A stretch of DNA of 64,000 bases from Caballeronia sordidicola (lineage in GTDB: Bacteria > Pseudomonadota > Gammaproteobacteria > Burkholderiales > Burkholderiaceae): contig NZ_FCOC02000001.1 in NCBI RefSeq assembly GCF_001544455.2, positions 496,001-560,000 on the forward strand, read 5' to 3'. Of this stretch, positions 25,996 to 34,326 are shown piece after piece. The notes under the pieces were generated by a model, which was not told where the DNA came from, did not search any database, and worked only from the letters and a program-made list of their open reading frames with translations. How positions within the stretch are numbered: the first letter of the stretch is position 1; every line of letters begins with the position of its first letter. The translations under genes and the position numbers were made by a program.

Positions 25996-26942
25996 CAATG
26001 CGCCTCCAAAATGAAATCGTTGGCGTCCTGACTCTCGCGCGCTGATTTGAAGATCTGCACATTGCGGCCGTCGTCTAGCCATCTATCCGCGCATGCCTGG
26101 GCGGCTTTTTCGCCAGCGGGATCGTAGTCGGCTGCGATCGTCAGCGACTCCACATAAGGGAGCAGGGGGAATTGACTAAGATTGCCCGCATCAATCGCTG
26201 CCCAAACAGGCTTGAAGCAGTGAGCAAGGCTCAGAGCTGTTTCGACGCCTTCCCCGAGGCCGAGCGACCAGCAAACAGCATCGTCAGGCCACAAGCGGAC
26301 GACTCCGCCCGATTTCCGATGGGAGTCACCGAGCAGCAAGCGGGGTTTATCGACCGCTGGTTTGGTGCCATCTGCATTTATCCAGGTTCGGTGGAGCGAT
26401 ATCGGGGCTTGGGTGAGGATGTCGGTAATGAGGGCAACCAGACAACCGCCAACATGGCCCGAAGGATGACGCGCTGCCGGGTCGTAACGGAGATCGCCGT
26501 CACGCGGGGGAAGGGCGCACAATCGAGACTCCAGATAATCACGTCCAATGCCGGCAATGGGTCCAAGTGCGTCCCAGTATTCCTGCCATTCGCCGGATAG
26601 ACGGTCGCGCTTGGGCTTGGCGATAGGGGCCGGCATTGGACGAGCTTCGCGAACTTCGAAACCACCGAGTTGCGCGGACACTTGTTTCAAGCTTTCTGCG
26701 ACAGACCAGCCGAAGACGTGAGACAGCAGAGTGAAGCCGTCACCGCTTACCTTATCAGATTGGCTGCAGATGTAGGTTCCATCGCCGGACTTGTCGTCAA
26801 ACCGAAAGCGATCCGTACCGCCGCAACCAGGACACGGGCCATGGCGATTGATAAGGCTTTCGGCAGGAACACCCAGCGATGTCAGAATGTTGCGCCAGTT
26901 ACCGTTGGCGGCGCGCTTAACCTCGGCGAACTCAACCCGCAT
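25995..26942 (-). CDS. Zinc-ribbon/Toprim primase of P4 type
   Basis: This 315-residue protein begins MRVEFAEVKRAANGNW after AAGGAGG. The zinc ribbon reads RHGPCPGCGGTDRFRF at 34-48 with a further Cys at 59; the Toprim domain has LGLGEGVETALSL, then AADYDPAG (the acidic DxD metal motif) and ends with DANDFILEA. It lacks the helicase part of P4 alpha, which is supplied by the separate DUF3987 gene downstream. It is a two-gene version of the satellite primase-helicase. Confidence 0.85.
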   Translation of the reverse strand: MRVEFAEVKRAANGNWRNILTSLGVPAESLINRHGPCPGCGGTDRFRFDDKSGDGTYICSQSDKVSGDGFTLLSHVFGWSVAESLKQVSAQLGGFEVREARPMPAPIAKPKRDRLSGEWQEYWDALGPIAGIGRDYLESRLCALPPRDGDLRYDPAARHPSGHVGGCLVALITDILTQAPISLHRTWINADGTKPAVDKPRLLLGDSHRKSGGVVRLWPDDAVCWSLGLGEGVETALSLAHCFKPVWAAIDAGNLSQFPLLPYVESLTIAADYDPAGEKAAQACADRWLDDGRNVQIFKSARESQDANDFILEAH

Positions 26943-27237
26943 AGCTGGCCTCCTTGATGAGGAAATACCGAGCGATACGATGGCGCCGGCCTTCAGGCGT
27001 AAACTCGTTGCTCCATACAGTTTGGACTTCATGCCCAGCACGACGGAGTTCAAGCACCCGCATCGCGGGATGCATCACATCAATACAGTGGCGCGCTTCG
27101 ATGGTACTGAGCGATCCGTTTGACCTGAGGTAGGTCAGTACACGAAGGCGTTGAGCAGCGGAAGAATTCGCATTAGAATCAAGACCTGTCGTTGTACTGA
27201 CCACGTTGTGAGAGGCGTGGTCTTTTTTTTGTGTCAT
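26932..27237 (-). CDS. Winged-helix DNA-binding protein, 101 aa
   Basis: This 101-residue protein has a winged helix in its middle: AAQRLRVLTYLRSNGSLSTIEARHCIDVMHPAMRVLELRRAGHEV, with the pattern helix, turn, recognition helix and wing seen in small phage regulators. The start follows AAGGGGG. Its end overlaps the primase start by 11 bases, and the AlpA gene stops nine bases upstream, so it belongs to the alpA-primase operon and may regulate it. Confidence 0.75.
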   Translation of the reverse strand: MTQKKDHASHNVVSTTTGLDSNANSSAAQRLRVLTYLRSNGSLSTIEARHCIDVMHPAMRVLELRRAGHEVQTVWSNEFTPEGRRHRIARYFLIKEASYAG

Positions 27238-27246
27238 TTCGCCCCC

Positions 27247-27456
27247 TTACGCCGATGCCGGCTTACGCGCGGCTTCGATGCGGGACGTTACCCACTGATT
27301 TACTGCATCGGACGGCCATGCAACCGCACGGTCCGTAATGCTAACGGGCGCAGGAAATTTTCCCGCTGAGATAAATTTGTAGATAGAAGCCCGGGATAGA
27401 CCGGTCGTGGAGATGACTTCTGGGAGGCGAAGAAGGCGAATGCTTTGGGATTCCAT
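27247..27456 (-). CDS. AlpA family regulator/excisionase
   Basis: This 69-residue AlpA-type MerR-like helix-turn-helix protein reads LLRLPEVISTTGLSRASIYKFISAGKFPAPVSI...AWPSDAVNQWV, a full match to the family pattern. The ATG at 27456 follows CGGAG. In CP4-57, P4-like elements and Gram-negative PICIs, AlpA activates the integrase or replication genes and acts as directionality factor. Here it is the first gene of the replication operon and the best candidate for the induction switch. Confidence 0.88.
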   Translation of the reverse strand: MESQSIRLLRLPEVISTTGLSRASIYKFISAGKFPAPVSITDRAVAWPSDAVNQWVTSRIEAARKPASA

Positions 27457-27575
27457 GTGGTTCTCCGTTAAGCGCCTGAGCGCTTTTTTGAACATGGAAG
27501 CATTTCAACCTGCGACGCCCAATCTCCCCTATACGCACGGATCTAAGCGGAGCTTAACGAACCTTATCGATTCTA

Positions 27576-28226
27576 TTAGCCGCTTGAGGTTTTGCGGCGC
27601 CGCGTCAACCGCAAACCCAATGCCTTCTTCGTAAGTGCCTTGACAGACCCGCCATCGGTGTACATCAAAGATTCACTGTTGACATCACCCGTAAAAGGAA
27701 CCGCCTCGTCCAATGCCATTCTTCTCAGCTCGTCAAACACGACAGCCTGCGCATTGCTCTTGGTGTTATGAATCGCGGTATCGATGACGCTGTCAAGTAC
27801 GTTTATTCGGGTCTTGGTAGTATGAACTATCACCCTCTCTGATTGCTCTTCTGAGGGCGTAGGCGTTGATGACATCAGTTCCGAGCGCTGGGCGTAATTC
27901 TGAGCCCGAATTTTCAATGCGTCAGGGATATCAATCCCTTTTCTTGATGCCCAATATGAAAATTGTTCAATATTCACGGAGTGCAACATACGCCCACTGA
28001 TGTTCACCATAGGCAGCGCAATAAAACTGCCGTCTCGATTCACCGCCTCCCAAACCAAATGGAACGCGGCGGGAAACTCGCGCAGTTGATCTTGATACCA
28101 AATATCCCTCTTGGGAGGTTCTAAGTTAGCAGCGAGACACGTAGCCTCCCAAAGAAAAGCTCGATCAAACATTGCCCACTTCCCCCAGTCGGGGGTGTCA
28201 AAACGATATCCAAATGGCCGTGACAT
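27576..28226 (-). CDS. Unknown mobile-element protein upstream of alpA, 216 aa
   Basis: This 216-residue protein has an N-terminal part DWGKWAMFDRAFLWEATCLAANLEPPK that resembles a W...LWEAVALSLNIDP motif I recall from many hypothetical proteins beside integrases in Burkholderia and Pseudomonas. The C-terminal half is helical and basic (ALTKKALGLRLTRRRKTSSG). No catalytic motif is seen. The start follows AGAAGGG. The 119 bases between it and alpA may hold the promoter of the replication operon. Confidence 0.72.
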   Translation of the reverse strand: MSRPFGYRFDTPDWGKWAMFDRAFLWEATCLAANLEPPKRDIWYQDQLREFPAAFHLVWEAVNRDGSFIALPMVNISGRMLHSVNIEQFSYWASRKGIDIPDALKIRAQNYAQRSELMSSTPTPSEEQSERVIVHTTKTRINVLDSVIDTAIHNTKSNAQAVVFDELRRMALDEAVPFTGDVNSESLMYTDGGSVKALTKKALGLRLTRRRKTSSG

Positions 28227-28362
28227 TTGCGCCCTTCTAGCGCTGACTTCCTTTAGGAGCCACGCCAGACCGGTGAAGTTTCCGGCTCTTCGCTCCGTCG
28301 AGCTAGGCGTGGCTTGATCAATACGCCGTCATTTCTCCAGGGCGAGTTTCCCCAACGCGTAA

Positions 28363-28764
28363 CTATCGAGTGATCTGTAAATCGTAAAATGTTCCATCAT
28401 CCGTCAAGCACGTACCATTGCCTTGTTGGCTCCACCCGCTAAACGAAAACACGCAACGAAGGTTGTGGCCATCGGAGGACTCGGCAAGTACGTTGCCATT
28501 GCCAACAGCGCTGACGCCCATACCCGAAGCGGTAGCAGTTTGACCGCCTGCGAACCCCGTCGCCAACGTAAAAGTACCCCCTTGAATATACGCATATTTA
28601 CCCTGGTACTCGCGCCCGCCAATCGTGATACGCACCGACTTGTCGATTTGCTTTGCCACCCCGTGCGCCATACCACCCGCCCCACGCGGAAGCAAGTTGA
28701 GGGTATATGTCGCGCATCCACCTAAGAGGGTTACGGCCGCTAGCAATGCCACTTGTTTCTTCAT
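28363..28764 (-). CDS. Putative lipoprotein in the element, 133 aa
   Basis: This 133-residue protein has a short lipoprotein signal peptide with lipobox LLGGC (cleavage before Cys17). The mature part is Gly- and Thr-rich, beta-like (SVRITIGGREYQGKYAYIQGGTFTLATGFAGGQ) and ends with a conserved-looking CLTDDGTFYDLQ. Small envelope lipoproteins carried by phages and satellites often block superinfection; here that is only an inference from its location beside the integrase. It is also possible that it is a moron gene with some other envelope role. Confidence 0.7.
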   Translation of the reverse strand: MKKQVALLAAVTLLGGCATYTLNLLPRGAGGMAHGVAKQIDKSVRITIGGREYQGKYAYIQGGTFTLATGFAGGQTATASGMGVSAVGNGNVLAESSDGHNLRCVFSFSGWSQQGNGTCLTDDGTFYDLQITR

Positions 28765-28812
28765 TGTTTTATCTTTTTTATGCCAACGCCTAAAATGACC
28801 GTAGCGAGAACG

Positions 28813-30051
28813 CTAGGCCGCAGATTGCCGAAACGGGCGCACGGTCCATTCGTGGCCAGCCTCGCAATTCAATAGAAAGCACGCCCAAAGTTCTAAAGCT
28901 GCACGGCGCTCATCATAATAGTTGTGCTGATCGTAAATGCCTTCGACGCCAACGAGCTTGTGGTTTAGGCACATCTCCGAAATGTCGCTCGATACGCCAA
29001 GCTTGCGCATATGGCTTTTCATGGTGCTTCGAAGGTCGTGAGGGGTGAAGCGCCTAATCTTCGGCTCATGGTTGGTGATCCAAAAGTCTATGGCCTCGCG
29101 GATCGCGTCCTTCGAGATATGTGCGTCACCATCGAAGCGCTCGTTTCGGGTGCGTAGACGTGCAGGAATGACGTAAGCGGAATCACTTGTTACCTTCGCT
29201 AGCTCGCCGAGCCATTCAACGACGGCGGGTGCTAGAGGGATATCCATCTCAGGGCCGGTCTTGCTCTTTGGGATGTGCCAACGAGCTTCGTCGAGAAAGA
29301 CATGCTCACGACGAGCGGTGAATAGTTCGGATATGCGTACACCGGTCGCAAGCAGCACGCCAACGGCCAGTCGGTTTTCGGTGCTCATCTTGGCGGTCAT
29401 CAGGACATGCAACTCTTCCGCCGTCAGCATCAGACGCTTCCGCTTCTCTGGACGCTCGCCGAGGATGGCCGACAGCTCAACGCCAATAGCCGGGTTCACA
29501 TTTATGATTTTTTTGCCGGCGGCGTGGCGGAACAACGCCTTCATGACGGTTAAAAGAGTGTTTGACTCGACCCAACCAAGCTGTGCTTTCTCAACGCGCA
29601 CAACGATATCGGATGGCTCGACATCCGTGACCGACATTGCTCCCATGCCTGACTCGATGCGCTTCAGATTCCGTCCGTAGCCGCGTTGCGTGCTATCCGA
29701 TAATTTTGACAGCACCAGGTTTTTATAGTCTTCCGCCAATTGCCGAACGGTCCAATCTTTGCGGGTTTTTGCTCGGCGCACGGCGAGCGCTGGGTTACGG
29801 CCCTGCTGAACTTCAACTCTCTTTTCGGCAGCAAGCTTGCGAGCCGCAGACAAGCCGAGGTCGGGGTAACGTCCCAGCGTAATTTCTTGTTGACGGCCAC
29901 CGTGACTAAATCGAAGAATCCAGGCCGCAGTTCCTGCGCTTGAAAGCGTGAACGTCAACCCGGCGCCATCGGATTTGGCGACAGGCGCCCCCACTCTCAC
30001 ATACTGCTTGAGGAGCAGATCATTGAGCAGATTGGACTGACGCTTTGCCAT
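28813..30051 (-). CDS. Tyrosine integrase of P4/CP4-57 type
   Basis: This 412-residue integrase is the enzyme that placed the element in rng. The N-terminal DUF4102-type arm-binding domain (about 1-90; GLTFTLSSAGTAAWILRFSHGGRQQEITLG) is followed by a core-binding SAM-like domain and the catalytic domain with R239 (GVRISELF), K264, H338 and R341 (HDLRST), H364 and the nucleophile Y373 (GIYDQH). All catalytic residues are present. It lies 160 bases from the right core, and an inverted repeat of arm-like sequence lies just upstream of its start. It reads inwards, away from attR. Confidence 0.95.
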   Translation of the reverse strand: MAKRQSNLLNDLLLKQYVRVGAPVAKSDGAGLTFTLSSAGTAAWILRFSHGGRQQEITLGRYPDLGLSAARKLAAEKRVEVQQGRNPALAVRRAKTRKDWTVRQLAEDYKNLVLSKLSDSTQRGYGRNLKRIESGMGAMSVTDVEPSDIVVRVEKAQLGWVESNTLLTVMKALFRHAAGKKIINVNPAIGVELSAILGERPEKRKRLMLTAEELHVLMTAKMSTENRLAVGVLLATGVRISELFTARREHVFLDEARWHIPKSKTGPEMDIPLAPAVVEWLGELAKVTSDSAYVIPARLRTRNERFDGDAHISKDAIREAIDFWITNHEPKIRRFTPHDLRSTMKSHMRKLGVSSDISEMCLNHKLVGVEGIYDQHNYYDERRAALELWACFLLNCEAGHEWTVRPFRQSAA

Positions 30052-30066
30052 TTCCCCCGACCGTTC

Positions 30067-30092
30067 TAGTAGCTACGTTATTAGCTACTAAT
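30067..30092. repeat. Inverted repeat/arm-type sites upstream of the integrase
   Basis: TAGTAGCTA (30067-30075) and TAGCTACTA (30082-30090) form an inverted repeat with a six-base spacer, 16 bases upstream of the integrase start. The right arm extends to TAGCTACTAAT, identical to 12151-12161 at the other end. It can serve as integrase arm site and as an operator of its gene. Confidence 0.65.
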
Positions 30093-30204
30093 TTTACGCG
30101 CTATCTTGGGAGACTGGTATGGATTTCTGTGTACGGAATTCCCTTGTTGCAAGGGCATCACAGACGGGTAAAAAGAATTCTATGGCGTCGCGTGGATCTA
30201 GTTC

Positions 30205-30231
30205 GGAACAGTACGATATTGTTTTGATGTA
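30205..30231 (+). repeat. Right attachment site (attR)
   Basis: The core TACGATATTGTTTTGATGTA at 30212-30231 differs from the left core at one base. Read in frame it still encodes EQYDIVLM plus a stop (TAG), so it is the second copy of the rng 3' end; chromosomal sequence resumes to its right. Confidence 0.9.
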
Positions 30232-30692
30232 GGCGCTGGAAGGAATAAGGCCGGAGCGTTTTTGTCCGGCGCCACTTCGCTTTCAGCTTCGACCCAATAA
30301 TCAGTAAGTCACTTTATCCCACATCAGGTTTCTTAATAGTTCATGCAATAAAAACATATTCAGAATTCGAAGACATTGCAAAACCCGTCGCCCACAACAT
30401 CAAAAATAAAATATAAAAATCAACGTATGCGCCAATCACGCGCCACATCGGCCAAATCGTCCCCCACTTTAATATCACTGGACACGGTCTTTTTATATTT
30501 CTAAGATCGTTTTCATTCAGGCCAGTCGCCTCAGCGTAGACGCTTTTCCAGAAACCCCGCTATGCTTGTTGCTGCAAAGGCGGCGTAAAGGCAACTTAAG
30601 CGGCGCGATTTTGACATCCGTGAGTCTTGTATTTCTGCTCTCATGGACTTCCTGCTGCCAACGATCAACCCAGCCATATCACCAGGACCCGC
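30232..30692. other. AT-rich intergenic region before the RND gene
   Basis: This 461-base stretch to the right of attR has no convincing gene. 30290-30520 is strikingly AT-rich for this chromosome (for example AAAAATAAAATATAAAAATC near 30400), while the last 150 bases are normal. It probably carries the RND promoter. The RND frame is open from 30627 but the family start lies later. Confidence 0.5.
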
Positions 30693-33600
30693 GTGTCGTC
30701 TTTTTTCATCGATCGTCCGGTTTTCGCCTGGATCATAGCGCTCGCGATTTTCGTGGCGGGCGCGCTCGTCACGCCATTTCTGCCCGTCGCGCAATATCCG
30801 CGGCTGACGCCGCCACGCATCGTGATCTCAGCCATGTATCCGGGCGCGGCGCCGGAGAGCGTCGACAACACCGTGGCAAGCGTGATCGAAGAAAGTCTCG
30901 ACGGCGCCGAAGGCCTGCAGTACTACGAAACCACCAGCGACAGCCTCGGCGAACTCGAAATAGCCGCCACGTTTTCCGCTGCCACGAATCCGGACATCGC
31001 CATGGTCGATGTCCAGAACCGCATGAAGCAGATCGAGTCGCGCCTGCCGCAGCAGGTCGTGCAGCAAGGCATCAGCGTGTTCAAGTCCACGGGCACATTC
31101 CTGATGCTCGTCGCCCTCACCTCCACCGACGGCAAGCGCGATTCCGTCATGCTGAGCGACTACGTCAACCGCTACATGCTGCGCGACCTGAAGCGCGCGC
31201 CGGGCGTGGGCGCAGCGGATTTGTGGGACGCGGGCGAGGCGCTGCGCGTCTGGATCGACCCAATGAAACTGCGCGAGTACAACCTCGCCGCCGCCGACGT
31301 GACGCAAGCCATCGCGACACAAAATTCAACGGTGACAGCCGGCACGCTCGGCGACGTGCCGTTCGTCGCGGGTCAGCAACTGACGGCGTCGGTGACGGTG
31401 CGGGGCCAGTTGATCTCGCCCAACGAGTTTGGCGAGATCGTGTTGAAAGCGCGGCCCGATGGCTCCGCGGTCCGGCTCAAAGACGTTGCCCGCGTGGAAA
31501 TTGGCCGGGACAGTTACGCGTCGTTTTCGCGGCTCAACGGGAAGCCGTCGGCCACCATCGGCATCAGGCTCTCGCCGCAAGGCAACGCCATCGAAACGTC
31601 GGATGCGATCCGCGCCAAGCTTGCGGAATTGTCGCGCAGCTTGCCGCCGGGCGTGGCGGTCGTGATTCCCTTCGATACCTCCAGGTTCGTCCACGTCGCG
31701 CTGCATGAAGTGGTGTTGACGCTGCTCGAAGCCGTGCTGCTCGTGTTCCTCGTCATGTGGCTGTTCCTGCGCGACCTGCGTTACGCGCTGGTGCCGACCG
31801 TCGTGATTCCGGTCGCGCTCACTGGCGCGCTGCTCGCGCTCTACGCGCTCGGCATGTCGATCAACGTCTTCACCATGTTCGCGCTGGTGCTCGCGATCGG
31901 GATTCTCGTGGATGACGCCATCGTGGTCGTGGAAAACGTCGATCGCGTCATGCGCGAGGAAGGCCTGGCGCCAAAGGCGGCCACGCGCCGCGCGATGCAG
32001 CAGATGGGCAGCGCGATCGTCGGCATCACGGCGGTGCTGACCGCCGTCTTCGTGCCAATGGCGTTTTTCCCCGGCAGCGTGGGCGGGATCTATCGGCAAT
32101 TCACCGTGGCGATGATCGCGTCGATCCTCGTCTCCGCGTTCACCGCCTTGTCGCTCACGCCCGCGTTGTGCGCGAACCTGCTGAAAGCGCCGCCGCGCGA
32201 TGCGCTCAGGCACGGGGTTCATCGACCTCATGGCGGCGCCAGGTCATATGGTTTCTCCGCGATGTTCGACTGGACCTCGCGCAAATACAGCGGCCTCATC
32301 ACGCGCGTTCTACGGCGCGCGGGTTCCATGTTCGTGGTGTATCTCGTGCTGGCCGGCGCGTGTGCGCTGCTTTATTTGCATATGCCCAACGGCTTTCTGC
32401 CGCAGGAAGATCAGGCCCAGCTTCAGGTCATGGTGCAGTTGCCCTCCGGCGCCACGCAGGCGCGCACGCTCGCGGCGGTTGAACAGGCGGAAGCCATTCT
32501 TCGCCGTGAACCGGCGGTATCGAATATCACGAGCGTGGTCGGCTGGAGTTTTCAGGGCAGCGGCCAGAACGTGGCGATGTGTTTTGTCGACCTGAAAGAT
32601 TGGTCTTCGCGCGATATCGACGCCAGCGCCTTGCGCGACAAGCTCAACCACCCGCTCTCGGCCATCATGGACGCCACGGTGACAGCGCAAATGCCGCCGT
32701 CCGTACCTGGCATGGGACATTCGGAAGGCTTCGTGATGCGGCTCGAGGATCGCGGCGGCGTTGGCATCCAGGCATTGACGGCGGCCCGCGAGCAGCTTTT
32801 CGAAGCGGCCCGGCACAACCCGGCATTCGCCGATGTCCACTCCGAAGCGCTGCCGGACGCACCGCGCATCGTGCTCGATATCGATCGTGCCAAGGCGTAT
32901 GCGCTGGGGGTATCGTTCGACAAGATCGGCGACGCGCTCGGCAATACCTTCGGGTCCACGTATATCGATGATTTCCCGTCGGGAGGCCGGATGCGCCGCG
33001 TGATGATCGCCGCCGACGCGCCCTCGCGCATGACCGAAAACAACCTCATGAACCTGTCCGTGCGCAATCTCGCAGGACAGATGGTGCCGTTATCTTCTGT
33101 GGCGTCACTTCATTGGACGACCGGTCCTTCAGTGCTCACGCGTTACAACGGCTCTCCTTCGCTCGATGTCAGCGGCCGCCCCGCCAACGGCGTGAGTTCC
33201 GGCGCGGCAATGGCCGAGATGGAGCGTCTCGCGCAGATGCTGCCGGTGGGCGTGGGCTTCGACTGGACCGACACGGCGCTGGAGGAAACCCGCGCTGCGC
33301 GCCTCACGCCGGTGCTGATCGGCTTGTCATTGCTGGCGGTTTTCATGGCGCTCGCCGCGCTCTACGAGAGCTGGACCATTCCGCTCGCGGTGCTGACCAT
33401 CGTGCCGCTTGGCATGATCGGCGCAGTGATCGCGATGTACACGCGCGGCATGCCGAACGACGTGTACTTCAAGGTCGGCATGATCACGGTAATCGGGTTA
33501 TCGGCGAAGAACGCCATCCTGATCGTGCAGTTCGCCCGCGCGTTGCACGCCGAAGGCATGGCGCTGGCCGCCGCCATTGTCGCCGCGGCGAGCGCCCGGT

Positions 33601-33893
33601 TCCGGCCGATCGTAATGACGTCCGCGGCGTTCCTGCTGGGCGTCACGCCCTTGCTGGTTTCGAGCGGCGCGGGCGCGGAAAGCCGGCGCTCGATTGGCAC
33701 CGGCGTGTTCGGCGGCGCGATCACCGCGACCGTTCTCGGCCTCGTATTCACGCCGCTGGCGTATTTCATCGTGGTGTCGGCGCAAAGGGTCATGCAGCGC
33801 AGATTCAAGGCGCTTGCCCGCAGACAAGGATCGGCGAACGCGGAACTGGACGACCTGCCGCGCGCCGATGTCCAGGGCTCGGGCGAAAGCTGA
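30693..33893 (+). CDS. RND efflux transporter, inner membrane permease (HAE1 type)
   Basis: This 1066-residue proton-driven efflux permease of the AcrB/MexB group has an N-terminus of SSFFIDRPVFAWIIA, TM4 LVLAIGILVDDAIVVVENVDR with the proton-relay Asp pair (about residues 405-407), and the repeated porter domains (VAQYPRLTPPRIVI, FLPQEDQAQ). The GTG at 30693 follows AGGA and gives the usual family start; a TTG at 30627 would add 22 unconserved residues. No membrane fusion protein or outer membrane channel gene is next to it, so partners must be elsewhere or this is an orphan pump. The LPPGVAVVIPFDTSRFVH segment is typical. Confidence 0.92.
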   Translation: MSSFFIDRPVFAWIIALAIFVAGALVTPFLPVAQYPRLTPPRIVISAMYPGAAPESVDNTVASVIEESLDGAEGLQYYETTSDSLGELEIAATFSAATNPDIAMVDVQNRMKQIESRLPQQVVQQGISVFKSTGTFLMLVALTSTDGKRDSVMLSDYVNRYMLRDLKRAPGVGAADLWDAGEALRVWIDPMKLREYNLAAADVTQAIATQNSTVTAGTLGDVPFVAGQQLTASVTVRGQLISPNEFGEIVLKARPDGSAVRLKDVARVEIGRDSYASFSRLNGKPSATIGIRLSPQGNAIETSDAIRAKLAELSRSLPPGVAVVIPFDTSRFVHVALHEVVLTLLEAVLLVFLVMWLFLRDLRYALVPTVVIPVALTGALLALYALGMSINVFTMFALVLAIGILVDDAIVVVENVDRVMREEGLAPKAATRRAMQQMGSAIVGITAVLTAVFVPMAFFPGSVGGIYRQFTVAMIASILVSAFTALSLTPALCANLLKAPPRDALRHGVHRPHGGARSYGFSAMFDWTSRKYSGLITRVLRRAGSMFVVYLVLAGACALLYLHMPNGFLPQEDQAQLQVMVQLPSGATQARTLAAVEQAEAILRREPAVSNITSVVGWSFQGSGQNVAMCFVDLKDWSSRDIDASALRDKLNHPLSAIMDATVTAQMPPSVPGMGHSEGFVMRLEDRGGVGIQALTAAREQLFEAARHNPAFADVHSEALPDAPRIVLDIDRAKAYALGVSFDKIGDALGNTFGSTYIDDFPSGGRMRRVMIAADAPSRMTENNLMNLSVRNLAGQMVPLSSVASLHWTTGPSVLTRYNGSPSLDVSGRPANGVSSGAAMAEMERLAQMLPVGVGFDWTDTALEETRAARLTPVLIGLSLLAVFMALAALYESWTIPLAVLTIVPLGMIGAVIAMYTRGMPNDVYFKVGMITVIGLSAKNAILIVQFARALHAEGMALAAAIVAAASARFRPIVMTSAAFLLGVTPLLVSSGAGAESRRSIGTGVFGGAITATVLGLVFTPLAYFIVVSAQRVMQRRFKALARRQGSANAELDDLPRADVQGSGES

Positions 33894-33995
33894 CCGGCGG
33901 GGACTTCGCCGCTATCCCAATCTCCCAGCGCAATCGCCTATGATTGCAGCAACGATTGCAACATTGCGTGTCTTCGCGCGATCCGGAGGTTGGGA

Positions 33996-34295
33996 ATGGC
34001 CTATCCCGCAGGGACCGTTGCAGCACTCAGTTCGGCTGCGGCGACGGTGTTTTCCATCGGCATCGTGTTCCTGGGTTATTGGGGCATTCACGAGTCCACG
34101 CAGTGGCATTTCGCCGATGTCACCGTTGCCATCCTGGCGCTCGCGGGCTTCATCTGTCTCGGCCTGGTGCCGTGGCTCGCCACGTCTCCCGTCGATCATC
34201 CCGATGACGACTCCCTGATCCGCCATGCGCGGCGTGCATTCCTCGGCGGCGTTGGCGCGCTCTGGCTTGCTATCGTCGTGTCCATCTTTACGTGA
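33996..34295 (+). CDS. Small membrane protein, 99 aa
   Basis: This 99-residue protein has three hydrophobic spans (about residues 8-30, 43-62 and 78-98) and begins MAYPAGTVAALSSAAATVF. The ATG at 33996 is six bases after GGAGG; a TTG two codons upstream has no spacing and is rejected. It follows the RND gene by 100 bases and precedes the VC0807 gene by about 30, so the three could be one unit. No family is recognised. Confidence 0.7.
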   Translation: MAYPAGTVAALSSAAATVFSIGIVFLGYWGIHESTQWHFADVTVAILALAGFICLGLVPWLATSPVDHPDDDSLIRHARRAFLGGVGALWLAIVVSIFT

Positions 34296-34326
34296 ACGTG
34301 CGCCCTTGAAACAGCTTCCCCTCAAC

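Larger units (their letters stand above)
12073..30231. mobile_element. Integrated phage satellite-like element at the 3' end of rng
   Basis: About 18.2 kb lies between two copies of TACGATATTGT(A/T)TTGATGTA. The element carries a tyrosine integrase at its right end, AlpA, primase and ATPase, an iteron-rich origin, SSB, a terminase small subunit and a tailspike, but no portal, capsid, large terminase, tail assembly or lysis genes. That content is known from P4-like satellites and phage-inducible chromosomal islands. The left third is accessory cargo: Fic, Arc repressor, HEPN, J-domain/RDD and several unknowns. It is visibly more AT-rich and uses rarer codons than the flanks. A decayed prophage is the alternative, but the replication and TerS-to-tailspike genes are intact and tightly overlapped, which argues against simple decay. 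Confidence 0.88.
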
